Source: an uncultured Varibaculum sp.
GTDB taxonomy: Bacteria; Actinomycetota; Actinomycetes; Actinomycetales; Actinomycetaceae
DNA: 20,465 bases
Assembly (NCBI GenBank): GCA_947255165.1
Contig: CAMYFZ010000030.1
Span: 1 to 20,465 of the forward strand
Reading direction: 5' to 3'
Part shown: piece after piece, positions 7,527 to 14,559 of the stretch
Numbering within the stretch: position 1 is the stretch's first letter
How the letters are laid out: the number at the start of each line of letters is the position of its first letter
The notes under the pieces: generated by a model
What the model saw: the letters and a program-made list of their open reading frames with translations, nothing else
The model's database searches: none
Told to the model about the DNA's origin: nothing
Translations under genes and position numbers: made by a program

Positions 7527-7585
7527 TCCTCCTCCACAACAGGCGGGTTATCCCGGTTAGTTACTGCCTTTGTAGCTTCAACGGC

Positions 7586-7852
7586 TTATGGTTCTCTTTT
7601 GCCTCGCTTCCTCGAATAGGAACCATTTCCAGAAACAGAAAGAGCAAATTGCGTTTCCGGCATTATCCCCTGACGGTAATTAGCTGAGTATGCACAAAAA
7701 TTCACCTCCCCGACTGACATCTGCTCCCGATACTCCACGGATGGGCAGCGATATAGCTTGTCCTCGCCTGGATTAGGCGGAACAATAACGCTTAGTGCTA
7801 ACGCCACCAAGGCGACTAGCAATACTAAGCGTTTCGATACTTTTTGTATCAT
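7586..7852 (-). CDS. Small secreted protein of unknown function
   Basis: An 88-residue protein with a signal peptide: MIQKVSKR, then the hydrophobic LVLLVALVALALSVIV. A mature part of about 65 residues contains two cysteines (YRCPSVEY, NFCAYSANY) that could form a disulfide. The C-terminus is basic (SRKRGKREP). AGGAGGA eight bases upstream makes ATG 7852 secure. The family is unknown to me. It lies between two other exported-protein genes, one broken and one a lipoprotein, all on the minus strand, which suggests a small cluster of cell-surface factors. It has its own upstream region after the lipoprotein terminator. Confidence 0.7.
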   Translation of the reverse strand: MIQKVSKRLVLLVALVALALSVIVPPNPGEDKLYRCPSVEYREQMSVGEVNFCAYSANYRQGIMPETQFALSVSGNGSYSRKRGKREP

Positions 7853-7976
7853 CTTGGAAAATCCTCCTTATACGGTTTTTGTCTTTCCCCTATGGGTAAT
7901 GCGTAAACAGAAATTCGAAAACAAAAACGCAGGTAGGAAGGATATGGGCTGTAGCTACAAATTGCCCCCAAATACA

Positions 7977-8009
7977 CTTGTAGCCCCAGCAAAACGCTAG
8001 GGCTACAAG
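7977..8009 (-). terminator. Stem-loop terminator after the lipoprotein gene
   Basis: A 14-bp stem (CTTGTAGCCCCAGC 7977-7990 with GCTAGGGCTACAAG 7996-8009) has one G/T wobble and a 5-base loop. It lies 21 bp after the lipoprotein stop. No clear T-tract follows on the minus strand (TGTATTTGG), so termination strength is uncertain. Confidence 0.6.
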
Positions 8010-8030
8010 GTCTTAAACGTTCAGCTTAAC

Positions 8031-8531
8031 TTAGCAGGGCCAGGTGTTACCCTCACTGTCGCCGCAGCCGGAAACTTGAATTTCAGTTTCGCTAGTGCGA
8101 GTCCACCTATCGCCTTTATAGTCCCGGCTCTCCCCGACTTTCCATTGCCCAGAATTGCCTGCCTTGGCTCTAGTTCCGGAGCGGCGAGGAGCTTGATAGT
8201 GCCGTTTAGGCTGCGCCTTACGCTGGTAACTACGTGCTTTCGGCTGATAGCTACGCGCCTTGGGTTGAGCTTTCACCGGGGCGGGTGCTTTAGCTTTAGC
8301 AGCAGCCTGTGCTTGAGCTTCTTGCTCAGCTTTCGCCTTTGCTTCCGCCTTGGCTTTAGCTTCTTGTTCCGCCTTAGCTTTGGCTTCTTGCTGTTGCTTT
8401 TGCTTCTCCACCTGACTAATAGATGGAGGCTTCGGGGTATCCTCCGCCTTTTTATCGGTCGAGCTACACCCTGCCATACCTAGAGCAAGCCCAGCGCTAG
8501 CAAGTACGATAAGTAGTTTTTGAGTTTTCAT
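8031..8531 (-). CDS. Lysine/alanine/glutamine-rich lipoprotein, TolA-like low-complexity domain
   Basis: A 166-residue lipoprotein. The signal peptide MKTQKLLIVLASAGLALGMA ends in a lipobox (M-A-G-Cys22), so the mature protein should be lipid-anchored on the outer face of the membrane. Residues about 40-82 are a Lys/Ala/Glu/Gln repeat (blocks such as EAKAKAEQEAKAKAEAKAK) predicted to form one long charged helix, like the stalk of TolA. Next comes a basic Tyr/Gln/Pro segment with two KARSYQ repeats. A compact C-terminal piece (GQWKVGESRDYKGDRWTRTS ... VSGCGDSEGNTWPC) has two cysteines. AGGA upstream supports ATG 8531. The basic middle may bind cell-wall polymers or nucleic acid; this is inference. 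Repeat blocks of this kind can vary in number between strains. Confidence 0.75.
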   Translation of the reverse strand: MKTQKLLIVLASAGLALGMAGCSSTDKKAEDTPKPPSISQVEKQKQQQEAKAKAEQEAKAKAEAKAKAEQEAQAQAAAKAKAPAPVKAQPKARSYQPKARSYQRKAQPKRHYQAPRRSGTRAKAGNSGQWKVGESRDYKGDRWTRTSETEIQVSGCGDSEGNTWPC

Positions 8532-8617
8532 TTTTCCTATCCTTTCGTGGGTCTAATGACCTCTCACTTACCTCTGCAGGGCGCGCGATAAAAACCAGGT
8601 GGGAACCTTATAGCGTC

Positions 8618-8623
8618 ATTATA
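8618..8623 (-). promoter_or_regulatory. Perfect -10 hexamer upstream of the lipoprotein gene
   Basis: On the minus strand this reads TATAAT inside an AT-rich run, about 86 bp before the lipoprotein start. The matching -35 position (8641-8646, TAGTTT) is poor, so the assignment rests on the -10 and the local AT content. Confidence 0.35.
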
Positions 8624-8744
8624 TATTTTTAAGAATAGAAAAACTAGCAAATATTTGAGTAAACCAAGGGTTTTCTATTTCAATATCCCAGTCGAGCAAA
8701 CGATAACCACCAACAGTACTAATCGGGGTAGACAGCAGATCAAG

Positions 8745-8799
8745 ATAAAGGAAAGTAAAAAACAAATCCGGCGAGAGGAAATACTTCCTCTCGCCGGAT
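8745..8799 (-). terminator. Rho-independent terminator of the DUF3145/ACP-like unit
   Basis: A perfect 15-bp stem (ATCCGGCGAGAGGAA 8766-8780 with TTCCTCTCGCCGGAT 8785-8799, 4-base loop) is followed on the minus strand by TTTGTTTTTTACTTTCC. It lies about 130 bp after the ACP-like stop. The 130 bp between hold no gene. Confidence 0.85.
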
Positions 8800-8931
8800 G
8801 GAATGTTAGGTTATTGTGCTTCTAAAGCTAGTTCAGAATTTTTAGTATTTAGCCCCGACACGCCCAAATACTGCGATTTCTTTATTTTGAATACCGTTAG
8901 GACTTACCGAAACCTGCTTTATAGCTTTGTT

Positions 8932-9366
8932 TTATTGACTATGATAAAGGCGCGCTAGCTCGCCCAGGGTTTCGCATTCTGCGATCTGTTTATCGGAGCA
9001 CTTTTCACCCAGTTCCCCCTCGAGCCGCGCCACCACCGCATACAGCGATAAATCATCAAAATCTAGTTGGGCTTTCAAACTTGCATCTGGTGACAAATCC
9101 GTTTGCTCACAGTCACTTTCCGCAGCAACTGCCTCTAAGAGACAGGCTATAACCGCGGTATCACCGCTAATCTTTTCCCACGCAACTGGAATATTCTCTG
9201 AGGACGCATCTGGAGTACTACCGCCACTTTCCTCAGCAACCGTCTCAGATTCCGGGTTAGAACTAAGCGCAGCTTCGCCCTCTCCCCTATCTTCGTCCTC
9301 CGAGCCGCCGGGCAGGTTCTTGCCGAAATCGGCAAGCGCGGCTAAGGCATCGGCATCTAGCGCCAT
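8932..9366 (-). CDS. Acyl-carrier-protein-like protein lacking the phosphopantetheine serine
   Basis: A 144-residue protein. The N-terminal half is acidic and low in order (GGSEDEDRGEGEAALSSNPE...). From about residue 70 it follows the acyl carrier protein fold: SPDASLKAQLDFDDLSLYAV, then ARLEGELGEKCSDKQIAECETLGELARLY. Carrier proteins of Actinobacteria normally read D-x-S-F-x-x-D-L-x-x-D-S-L here; in this protein the Asp-Ser-Leu is Asp104-Asp105-Leu106, so the serine that carries the 4'-phosphopantetheine arm is aspartate (codon GAT). ATG 9366 starts one base after the DUF3145 stop. In Streptomyces a DUF3145 gene sits next to the fatty-acid synthase II genes including acpP, which supports the carrier-protein origin. 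It is probably a non-acylated regulator or relic; that is inference. Confidence 0.75.
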   Translation of the reverse strand: MALDADALAALADFGKNLPGGSEDEDRGEGEAALSSNPESETVAEESGGSTPDASSENIPVAWEKISGDTAVIACLLEAVAAESDCEQTDLSPDASLKAQLDFDDLSLYAVVARLEGELGEKCSDKQIAECETLGELARLYHSQ

Positions 9367-9367
9367 C

Positions 9368-9865
9368 TCAGCCCACTCGGTGCAGCCAGCGCACCGGCGC
9401 TCCGGCTCCGGCGTAGCGGAAAGGTTCAAGCTCTTCGTCCCAAGCGGTTCCCAGCGCGAGATCCAGCAGGCGCCGCAAATCTTCTTGGCTGCCCTGAGAA
9501 AGGGCAACGCGCACCCGATCCTCTGGGACCACTACGTTGCCCACTACATCCGTTTGGGCATGGAAGATTCCCAGATCAGGGGTGTATGACCAACGTCCCC
9601 CATTGTTATTTATGGAGGCATCCTCGGTTACCTCGAAACGCAGATGTTCCCATCCACGCAGGGCGGAGGCCAGTTTCGCACCGGTACCAATCTGCCCTAC
9701 CCAGGACAGTTCCGAGCGGAACATTCCCGGTTGGGCAGGCTGTTCCGTCCACTCTAGGTTGACGCGTTGATCTAGAACTGCGCCAACCGCCCACTCCACG
9801 TGGCTAGAAAGCGCACGGGGGCATGAGTGTACGAAAAGTACACCGCGGGTGTAATCCTTGTTCAT
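9368..9865 (-). CDS. DUF3145 family protein
   Basis: A 165-residue protein with all the landmarks of the actinobacterial DUF3145 family: TRGVLFVHSCPRALSSHVEW at the start, LEWTEQPAQPG, GTGAKLASALRGWEHLRFEV, GGRWSYTPDLGIFHAQTD, NVVVPEDRVR, and the C-terminal LGTAWDEELEPFRYAGAGAP followed by VRWLHRVG. The function of the family is not established as far as I know. ATG 9865 has AAGGAG five bases upstream; the frame extends to 9946 but without support. It is the first gene of a two-gene unit with the ACP-like gene, ended by the terminator at 8745-8799. In FAS II actinobacteria DUF3145 sits beside fabF/acpP, so a link to lipid synthesis is likely but unproved. Confidence 0.9.
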   Translation of the reverse strand: MNKDYTRGVLFVHSCPRALSSHVEWAVGAVLDQRVNLEWTEQPAQPGMFRSELSWVGQIGTGAKLASALRGWEHLRFEVTEDASINNNGGRWSYTPDLGIFHAQTDVVGNVVVPEDRVRVALSQGSQEDLRRLLDLALGTAWDEELEPFRYAGAGAPVRWLHRVG

Positions 9866-10331
9866 CGCTTCTCCTTTAGTGTTCGCAAGGTTCGTCTTCC
9901 CCAACGGCCTGTACGCACTACAGAGTGATGACACGCGGTGTCTCACTTTCTATTTTGCCCTCGATAACAAGTTTCAACAAGCCCAAAAGCCTCTGACCAC
10001 CAATTTTGTGACCACTGAGGCCAATGTGACACCTGTGGTTTGTCACTGCGCTAGCCACCGCGGGGGACGACGACTTTAACTCCGGAGGTAGGCTCCCGGC
10101 ACTGCAGCTACCAAGCGGGGGCGGTTTTACACCCCGGAACAAGTTACGGGATCCAGATGCAACACAGCATTAGAGCACAAGCAACGATTACCTGTGTTCA
10201 GCAGGGGGGTTTAAAGCGGAATGATACGAGAGAGAGACTTGAGCAATGGCGCAGGAGCATGTTTTCGCTGCCACAGGACTTTCAGCACAGGTTGGGGCCA
10301 AAGATGGATATAAAGGGGGACTTGGGCAGAC
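9866..10331. other. Non-coding stretch upstream of DUF3145
   Basis: About 460 bp between DUF3145 and the family 2 element, with no convincing gene. It must hold the DUF3145 promoter. A spaced palindrome GTGACA-N9-TGTCAC (10026-10046), with a further GTGAC half-site 18 bp earlier (10008-10012), lies about 145-180 bp upstream of the DUF3145 start and could be a regulator site. An open frame at 10157-10519 runs through the element and antisense to def and is not protein-like. Confidence 0.35.
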
Positions 10332-10439
10332 GCGCGGGGGCTGGGTTTGATCCGAGTAGGTGCGGTGGGCATAAGTATTCGGAAAACGGCGCTACGTTTT
10401 CCGAATACTTGGGCGGGAGGACAAACACAGCCCCCGCGC
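10332..10439 (+). ncRNA. Family 2 structured element, copy 1
   Basis: The outer stem pairs 10332-10349 with 10422-10439 (17 of 18 pairs, one G/A mismatch at 10344/10427). The inner hairpin is a perfect 16-bp stem, AAGTATTCGGAAAACG (10373-10388) with its complement (10395-10410), loop GCGCTA. The internal loop has a 23-nt 5' side (10350-10372: ATCCGA, then AGG, then GGTGGGC) and an 11-nt 3' side GGGCGGGAGGA. Both sides match copy 2 at 12910-13015, while the stems differ in sequence yet still pair. It lies 10 bp beyond the def stop on the opposite strand. As DNA, the inner hairpin could also stop def transcription, although no T-tract follows. Confidence 0.6.
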
Positions 10440-10449
10440 CCTTACCTGA

Positions 10450-10941
10450 CTACAGGCCTTTTTCGCGAATCTCTTTGAAAGCTTTGCGGCGCGTTAACCG
10501 ATCCAGGCGATCAAGATAGAGATGACCATCCAAGTGGTCACATTCATGCTGGATGCACCGCCCCATCAGCTCTTCACCCTCAACCACTTTCGGCTTGCCG
10601 TCCAGATCAATGCCTTCAGCACGCGCGTACCAGGCGCGCTGGCAGGGGAAGAACAGTCCCGGCACCGACAGGCAGCCTTCATCGCCGTCTTGGTATTCGT
10701 CCTCAGAAACCTCTACCAGACGCGGGTTAAGAATATAGTCAACTTCCCCGTCGATGTTCCAGGAAAAAGCCCGCAGCCCCACGCCAATCTGGTTGGCGGC
10801 TAGACCGGCACGCCCATCGGCATCTACCGTTTCCAGCAGGTCTTCTACCAGCTGTTTTATATGTGCATCGATTTCGCCCACCGGTTCACAAGGGGTACGT
10901 AAAATCGGGTCCCCGATTACTCTGATTTCTCGAAACGCCAT
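10450..10941 (-). CDS. def: Peptide deformylase
   Basis: This 163-residue enzyme removes the formyl group from the N-terminal methionine of new proteins. All three metal-site motifs are present: GLAANQ (46-51), EGCLS (88-92, Cys90 as metal ligand) and HECDH (132-136, two histidine ligands and the catalytic Glu133). Motif I reads RAGLAANQ rather than GxGLAAxQ, a variant I believe occurs in actinobacterial deformylases. ATG 10941 has GAGGAGG eight bases upstream, inside the proS C-terminus, and starts three bases after the proS stop, so the genes are cotranscribed. There is no fmt neighbour. The family 2 copy 1 hairpin lies just beyond its stop. Confidence 0.96.
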   Translation of the reverse strand: MAFREIRVIGDPILRTPCEPVGEIDAHIKQLVEDLLETVDADGRAGLAANQIGVGLRAFSWNIDGEVDYILNPRLVEVSEDEYQDGDEGCLSVPGLFFPCQRAWYARAEGIDLDGKPKVVEGEELMGRCIQHECDHLDGHLYLDRLDRLTRRKAFKEIREKGL

Positions 10942-10944
10942 AGT

Positions 10945-12801
10945 CTATTCCTCCTCGCTTCCGCTCGCCGGAACGATTTTTTCTGCCCGGGCATAGGCGT
11001 CTGCAAGATCCTGGCGCACCTTGTCACTTACAAACTGGAAGGCATCTGCAACTGCGATTTCTTGGCGCTCGCCAGTAGCGCGGCACCGTACTTCCACGGT
11101 TCCCTCTTTGAGCCCGCGTCCGACCACTACCAGCCAAGGCATGCCGAGCAGTTCCGCATCCTTGAACTTCACCCCAGCAGATACTTTCTTACGGTCATCA
11201 ACCAAAGTATCGATACCGGCGCCGGTGAGCTGGTCTCCCAGCTTCTGCGCGGCCTCGAAAAGTTCTGCCCCTTTGCCGGTAACCAGCACATGCACCTGGA
11301 AGGGCGCCACATTGGTAGGCCATTTCAACCCCACCTCGTCATGATATTCTTCGGCGATCGCGGCCATGACTCGGGAAACCCCGATCCCATAGGAACCCAT
11401 GGTCACTACCTGGGATTTTCCGTTTTGATCTAGCACGTTTAGCCCCAACGCTTCGGAATACTTCGTTCCCAGGGCGAATATGTGCCCGATTTCGATTCCG
11501 CGGGCGGTCTGCAAGGCTCCGGAACCATCAGGCGCTGGATCCCCGTCGCGCACTTCCGCGGCTTCAATAAAGCCGTCCGCGCGGAAATCTCTCCCGGCCA
11601 CCAGGTGATAAAGATGGGTGTCTTCTTTGCCGGCACCCGCAATCCATTCGGTACCTTCCACTACCCGCGGATCTAAGAGGCAGCGGGGGCTACCGGAAAT
11701 ATTCCCGTCCTCGTCTACCTTCCGATCCGGATGATCGGGTCCGGCGCAGGTGGGGCCGGTAAAGCCCGGCACAATATTGGGGTAGGCTGCCATGTCTTCC
11801 GGGGTGGCCATTTCTACGTCAGCCCCTAGCGAGGCTTCCAGGCGGCGCATATCAATCTCGCGATCCCCGGGTACTCCCAACAGCAGCACTTCCCGTTTGC
11901 CATCCGCATAGGTGGCGGCCACCATAAAGGCTTTCAAAGTGTCTGCTTTATTCCATTCCCGGCCATCTTCACGCGGGAAATGCTCATTCGAGTAATCCAC
12001 TAGCGCTTCAATAGTGTGTGCACCAGGGGTTTTACGTTCAATTGCCGCCGGAAGTAGCGAATAATCTTGCGGCTCGGGCGCAATAGTAGTTACCGCCTCT
12101 ACGTTAGCGGCATAACCGCCCTCAGAGCGCACAAAAGTATCTTCCCCGATAGCGCAAGGGAAAATAAATTCCTCGGAGCGCGAGCCTCCCATAGCTCCTG
12201 CCATCGCGGAACAAATCACGAAATCCAGCCCTAACCGCGAATAGATCCGTTGATAGGCGCGGCGTTGCTCCTGATAGGAGGCCTCTAGTCCTTCTTCGTC
12301 AATATTGAAAGAGTAGGCGTCTTTCATAATGAATTCGCGTCCGCGAATCAGTCCTGCCCGCGGACGCGCCTCGTCCCGATACTTTTCTTTTATCTGGTAG
12401 AGGACGACCGGCAGATCCTTGTAGGAAGAATAAAAGTCCTTCACCAGCAGGGTGAACATTTCTTCGTGAGTAGGTGCCAACAGATAGTCAGCGCCCTTGC
12501 GATCCTGCAGCTTAAACAGGGAAGGCCCGAACTCTTCCCAACGGTTGGTCGCTTCATAGGGTTCGCGCGGCAGCAGTGCCGGGAAAGCCACCTCGAGGGC
12601 GCCAATCCGATCCATTTCTTCGCGTACCACCTGCTCTACACGCCGAATAGTGCGCAGCCCCAGGGGTGTCCAAGTGTAAATCCCGGGTGCGGCGCGGCGA
12701 ATATAACCGGCGCGCACCAGCAGTTTATGGGAATCCACCTCGGCATCTACCGGGTCTTCCCGCAAAGTCCTGACAAAATAAGTCGACATATTGTAAGCCA
12801 C
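10945..12801 (-). CDS. proS: Prolyl-tRNA synthetase, bacterial type with editing insertion
   Basis: This 618-residue cytoplasmic class II synthetase charges tRNA-Pro. The class II motif 2 region is visible as [18 protein letters not shown] followed by IMKDAYSF, and motif 3 as [17 protein letters not shown]. Between them an insertion of about 190 residues is the editing domain that removes alanine from mischarged tRNA-Pro. The C-terminal anticodon-binding domain (VHVLVTGKG ... [20 protein letters not shown]) is complete. The start is GTG 12801 ([13 protein letters not shown], resembling mycobacterial ProS) or ATG 12789. The family 2 copy 2 element lies 108 bp upstream on the same strand, in a long leader or promoter region. 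I saw no T-box specifier/antiterminator pattern there. Confidence 0.96.
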   Translation of the reverse strand: MAYNMSTYFVRTLREDPVDAEVDSHKLLVRAGYIRRAAPGIYTWTPLGLRTIRRVEQVVREEMDRIGALEVAFPALLPREPYEATNRWEEFGPSLFKLQDRKGADYLLAPTHEEMFTLLVKDFYSSYKDLPVVLYQIKEKYRDEARPRAGLIRGREFIMKDAYSFNIDEEGLEASYQEQRRAYQRIYSRLGLDFVICSAMAGAMGGSRSEEFIFPCAIGEDTFVRSEGGYAANVEAVTTIAPEPQDYSLLPAAIERKTPGAHTIEALVDYSNEHFPREDGREWNKADTLKAFMVAATYADGKREVLLLGVPGDREIDMRRLEASLGADVEMATPEDMAAYPNIVPGFTGPTCAGPDHPDRKVDEDGNISGSPRCLLDPRVVEGTEWIAGAGKEDTHLYHLVAGRDFRADGFIEAAEVRDGDPAPDGSGALQTARGIEIGHIFALGTKYSEALGLNVLDQNGKSQVVTMGSYGIGVSRVMAAIAEEYHDEVGLKWPTNVAPFQVHVLVTGKGAELFEAAQKLGDQLTGAGIDTLVDDRKKVSAGVKFKDAELLGMPWLVVVGRGLKEGTVEVRCRATGERQEIAVADAFQFVSDKVRQDLADAYARAEKIVPASGSEEE

Positions 12802-12909
12802 GTTCGCCAGTTTAGTAGATGATCCAAAGGAACCTAAACCGCGCCCGCCTCGCAGGAATCAACAATACTTTTTATCCGGATACCGGTGCTAACGCTAGCC
12901 AAAAGTTAC

Positions 12910-13015
12910 GCGCGAGCGAGAAGTTTTTCCTCCCGCCCAAAAACTCGCAACTGCCCGCGGCAGTTACGAGTTTTACGCCCGCCTATCCTGATCGGATAAA
13001 ACTTCTCTCTCGCGC
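12910..13015 (-). ncRNA. Family 2 structured element, copy 2, upstream of proS
   Basis: On the minus strand the outer stem pairs 13015-12998 with 12927-12910 (17 of 18 pairs, one A/G mismatch). The internal-loop 5' side (12997-12975: ATCCGA, AGG, GGCGGGC) matches copy 1 at 16 of 23 positions. The inner 16-bp stem (12974-12959 with 12955-12940) has a 3-base loop, and the 3' side ends in the same GGGCGGGAGGA as copy 1. One inner pair (12966/12948) is G-U on the minus strand but C/A on the plus strand, which favours the minus strand as the RNA, that is, the proS-coding strand. The outermost five pairs (GCGCG/CGCGC) are shared with copy 1; most others have changed on both sides together. Confidence 0.6.
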
Positions 13016-13172
13016 TCGGGGTTACTGCCATAGCAAGCCACATAACGAGCATCTTTAAAGCCGAAGCAGGGTTTGGAATGCCAATATCTTCCTGCAAGAA
13101 GCGTCGCGGAAGAACAATATAAAAAGGCAACCGGGTTAAGCGTGATAAACGTAGCTAGGCTTTTGGATTTTG

Positions 13173-13265
13173 GGGGCAGGAGTGGGAAAAGATGCGAGAG
13201 GGGGCTTGAGCCGAGCGCAGCAAGGCTCACCGGGGTCCCCCGAGCGCTTTTCCCGCTTCTGTCTC
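13173..13265 (+). ncRNA. Family 1 structured repeat, copy B, after ispG
   Basis: A 19-bp continuous terminal stem pairs 13173-13191 with 13247-13265 if four G-T pairs are allowed (13174/13264, 13176/13262, 13180/13258, 13183/13255). All four are proper G-U wobbles on the plus strand and A/C on the minus strand, which favours a plus-strand RNA here. Inside are ATGCGAGAGGGGG, an apical hairpin (TGAGCC with GGCTCA), and the same 26-nt 3' block (13221-13246) as copy A. It ends six bases past the ispG stop, converging on ispG, and may also act as its transcription stop. Confidence 0.5.
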
Positions 13266-13271
13266 GAGAGA

Positions 13272-14420
13272 CTAAACGGTTACCTCAACTTCGCCGGATC
13301 CTTCTTCTAGGCCTAGCAGCTCGGCTTGGCGATGCGCCTCCGCAATCAGGGTAGGCACGATTTCCTCCTCGGGAACCGTCTTGATTACTTCGCCTTTGAT
13401 AAAGATCTTGCCTTTGCCGTTACCGCTGGCTACCCCGAGGTCGGCCTCGCGCGCCTCGCCGGGACCGTTTACGATACAGCCCATCACCGCTACTCGCAGC
13501 GGCACTTTGATTTCGTCTTTCAGGGCATCGGTGACGGCGTTTGCCAAAGTGTAAACATCAACTTGGGCACGTCCGCAGGACGGGCAGGAAACAATCTCCA
13601 GGGTGCGTTCTTTTAACCCCATGGATTGCAGGATTTCGATCCCGACTTTTATTTCTTCTACCGGATCAGCAGAGAGGGAAACCCGGATGGTGTCCCCGAT
13701 GCCTTGGCGCAGCAGCGCTCCAAAGGCGGTCGCGGATTTAATGGTGCCCTGGAATTGGGGGCCGGCCTCGGTTACTCCCAGGTGCAGGGGCCAATCCCCC
13801 ATTTCGCTGAGCAGTTCATAGGCGCGAATCATAGTCACCGGGTCATGGTGTTTGACCGAGATCGCAAAGTCGTGAAAATCGTATTGCTCGAATAGGCGGG
13901 CCTCGTTAACCGCGGATTCTGCCAGTGCTTCGGGAGTGGCTTTGCCGTGGCGCGCCATTACCCTCGGGTCCAGGGAACCGGCATTGATCCCGATCCGCAA
14001 AGCAGTGCCGTGTTGGCGTGCACATTTGGTGATTTCTTCTACCTGATCATCGAATTTGCGGATATTTCCGGGGTTAACCCGCACTCCGGCGCAGCCGCCC
14101 TCGATCGCGGCGAATACATATTTAGGTTGAAAGTGAATATCAGCTACCACCGGAATAGTAGATTTTTGGGCGATTACCGGCAGTGCCTCCGCGTCATCAG
14201 CGCTGGGACACGCTACTCGCACGATATCGCAGCCGGCAGCGGTCAGGGCCGCGATCTGCTGCAAGGTAGCACCAATATCGGTAGTTTTGGTGGTACACAT
14301 GGATTGCACGCTAATCGGGGCATCTCCGCCGATCGCTACGCTTCCGCAATGGATCTTCCGAGTTTTCTTCCGCGGAAAACCCGCTAGTTTTACTTCCGGC
14401 ATTCCTAGTTCAACACTCAC
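13272..14420 (-). CDS. ispG: 4-hydroxy-3-methylbut-2-en-1-yl diphosphate synthase
   Basis: This 382-residue enzyme reduces methylerythritol cyclodiphosphate to HMBPP in the MEP isoprenoid pathway, using a [4Fe-4S] cluster. The N-terminal TIM-barrel part shows [27 protein letters not shown] and RVNPGNI. The C-terminal cluster domain carries [17 protein letters not shown] and [20 protein letters not shown], which supply the three cysteine ligands. GTG 14420 is the start (MSVELGMP aligns with the mycobacterial protein), with AGGA close ahead of it. The 139-bp gap to rip1/rseP contains a small TTTCGC/GCGAAA hairpin (14502-14526) but no clear terminator. Together with dxr in the same block, two MEP-pathway steps are encoded here. 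Confidence 0.97.
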   Translation of the reverse strand: MSVELGMPEVKLAGFPRKKTRKIHCGSVAIGGDAPISVQSMCTTKTTDIGATLQQIAALTAAGCDIVRVACPSADDAEALPVIAQKSTIPVVADIHFQPKYVFAAIEGGCAGVRVNPGNIRKFDDQVEEITKCARQHGTALRIGINAGSLDPRVMARHGKATPEALAESAVNEARLFEQYDFHDFAISVKHHDPVTMIRAYELLSEMGDWPLHLGVTEAGPQFQGTIKSATAFGALLRQGIGDTIRVSLSADPVEEIKVGIEILQSMGLKERTLEIVSCPSCGRAQVDVYTLANAVTDALKDEIKVPLRVAVMGCIVNGPGEAREADLGVASGNGKGKIFIKGEVIKTVPEEEIVPTLIAEAHRQAELLGLEEGSGEVEVTV

Positions 14421-14559
14421 GTTCCTATTATGACGCGTCAGACGCTAAAGCCCTATTTTCTAGAAATAATCAGGCCTTTCACTGTGCTGTCACCAGAGGT
14501 TTTTCGCAGGCTCGCTGAGGGCGAAAGCTCGGAAGAAGCACAAAAACCAGCGGAGGACG

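Larger units (their letters stand above)
12802..13271. other. 470-bp ispG-proS gap: two structured elements and the proS promoter region
   Basis: This gap breaks an otherwise tight minus-strand operon. From the ispG side it holds family 1 copy B (13173-13265), about 155 bp without recognisable features, family 2 copy 2 (12910-13015), and about 108 bp before proS that include the palindrome TATCCGGATA (12873-12882). Short open frames on both strands (for example 12906-13130 and 12973-13230, minus) run through the paired elements and have no ribosome-binding site. A separate proS promoter is likely here, but I cannot place it. Confidence 0.5.

Noticed and set aside
10373..10410. Inner hairpin of family 2 copy 1 as an ordinary def terminator
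   Set aside because: The stem is strong, but no T-tract follows on the minus strand. The flanking conserved loop and outer stem shared with copy 2 show that it is part of a larger element, although it might still stop transcription.
10157..10519. 120-codon plus-strand open frame
   Set aside because: It runs through both arms of the family 2 element and antisense into def, and has no ribosome-binding site.
12802..13060. Possible T-box leader for proS
   Set aside because: I found no recognisable T-box antiterminator bulge or specifier loop. The structure present is the family 2 element, which also occurs away from any synthetase start.
12906..13230. Two overlapping minus-strand open frames (74 and 85 codons) upstream of proS
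   Set aside because: They pass through the paired family 2 element and part of family 1 copy B. Neither has a ribosome-binding site, and the paired stems explain the sequence better.
13173..13265. Family 1 as a simple insertion-type repeat (MITE)
   Set aside because: The stem extensions differ between copies while staying paired, and I could see no target-site duplications at the ends. A mobile origin is not fully excluded.
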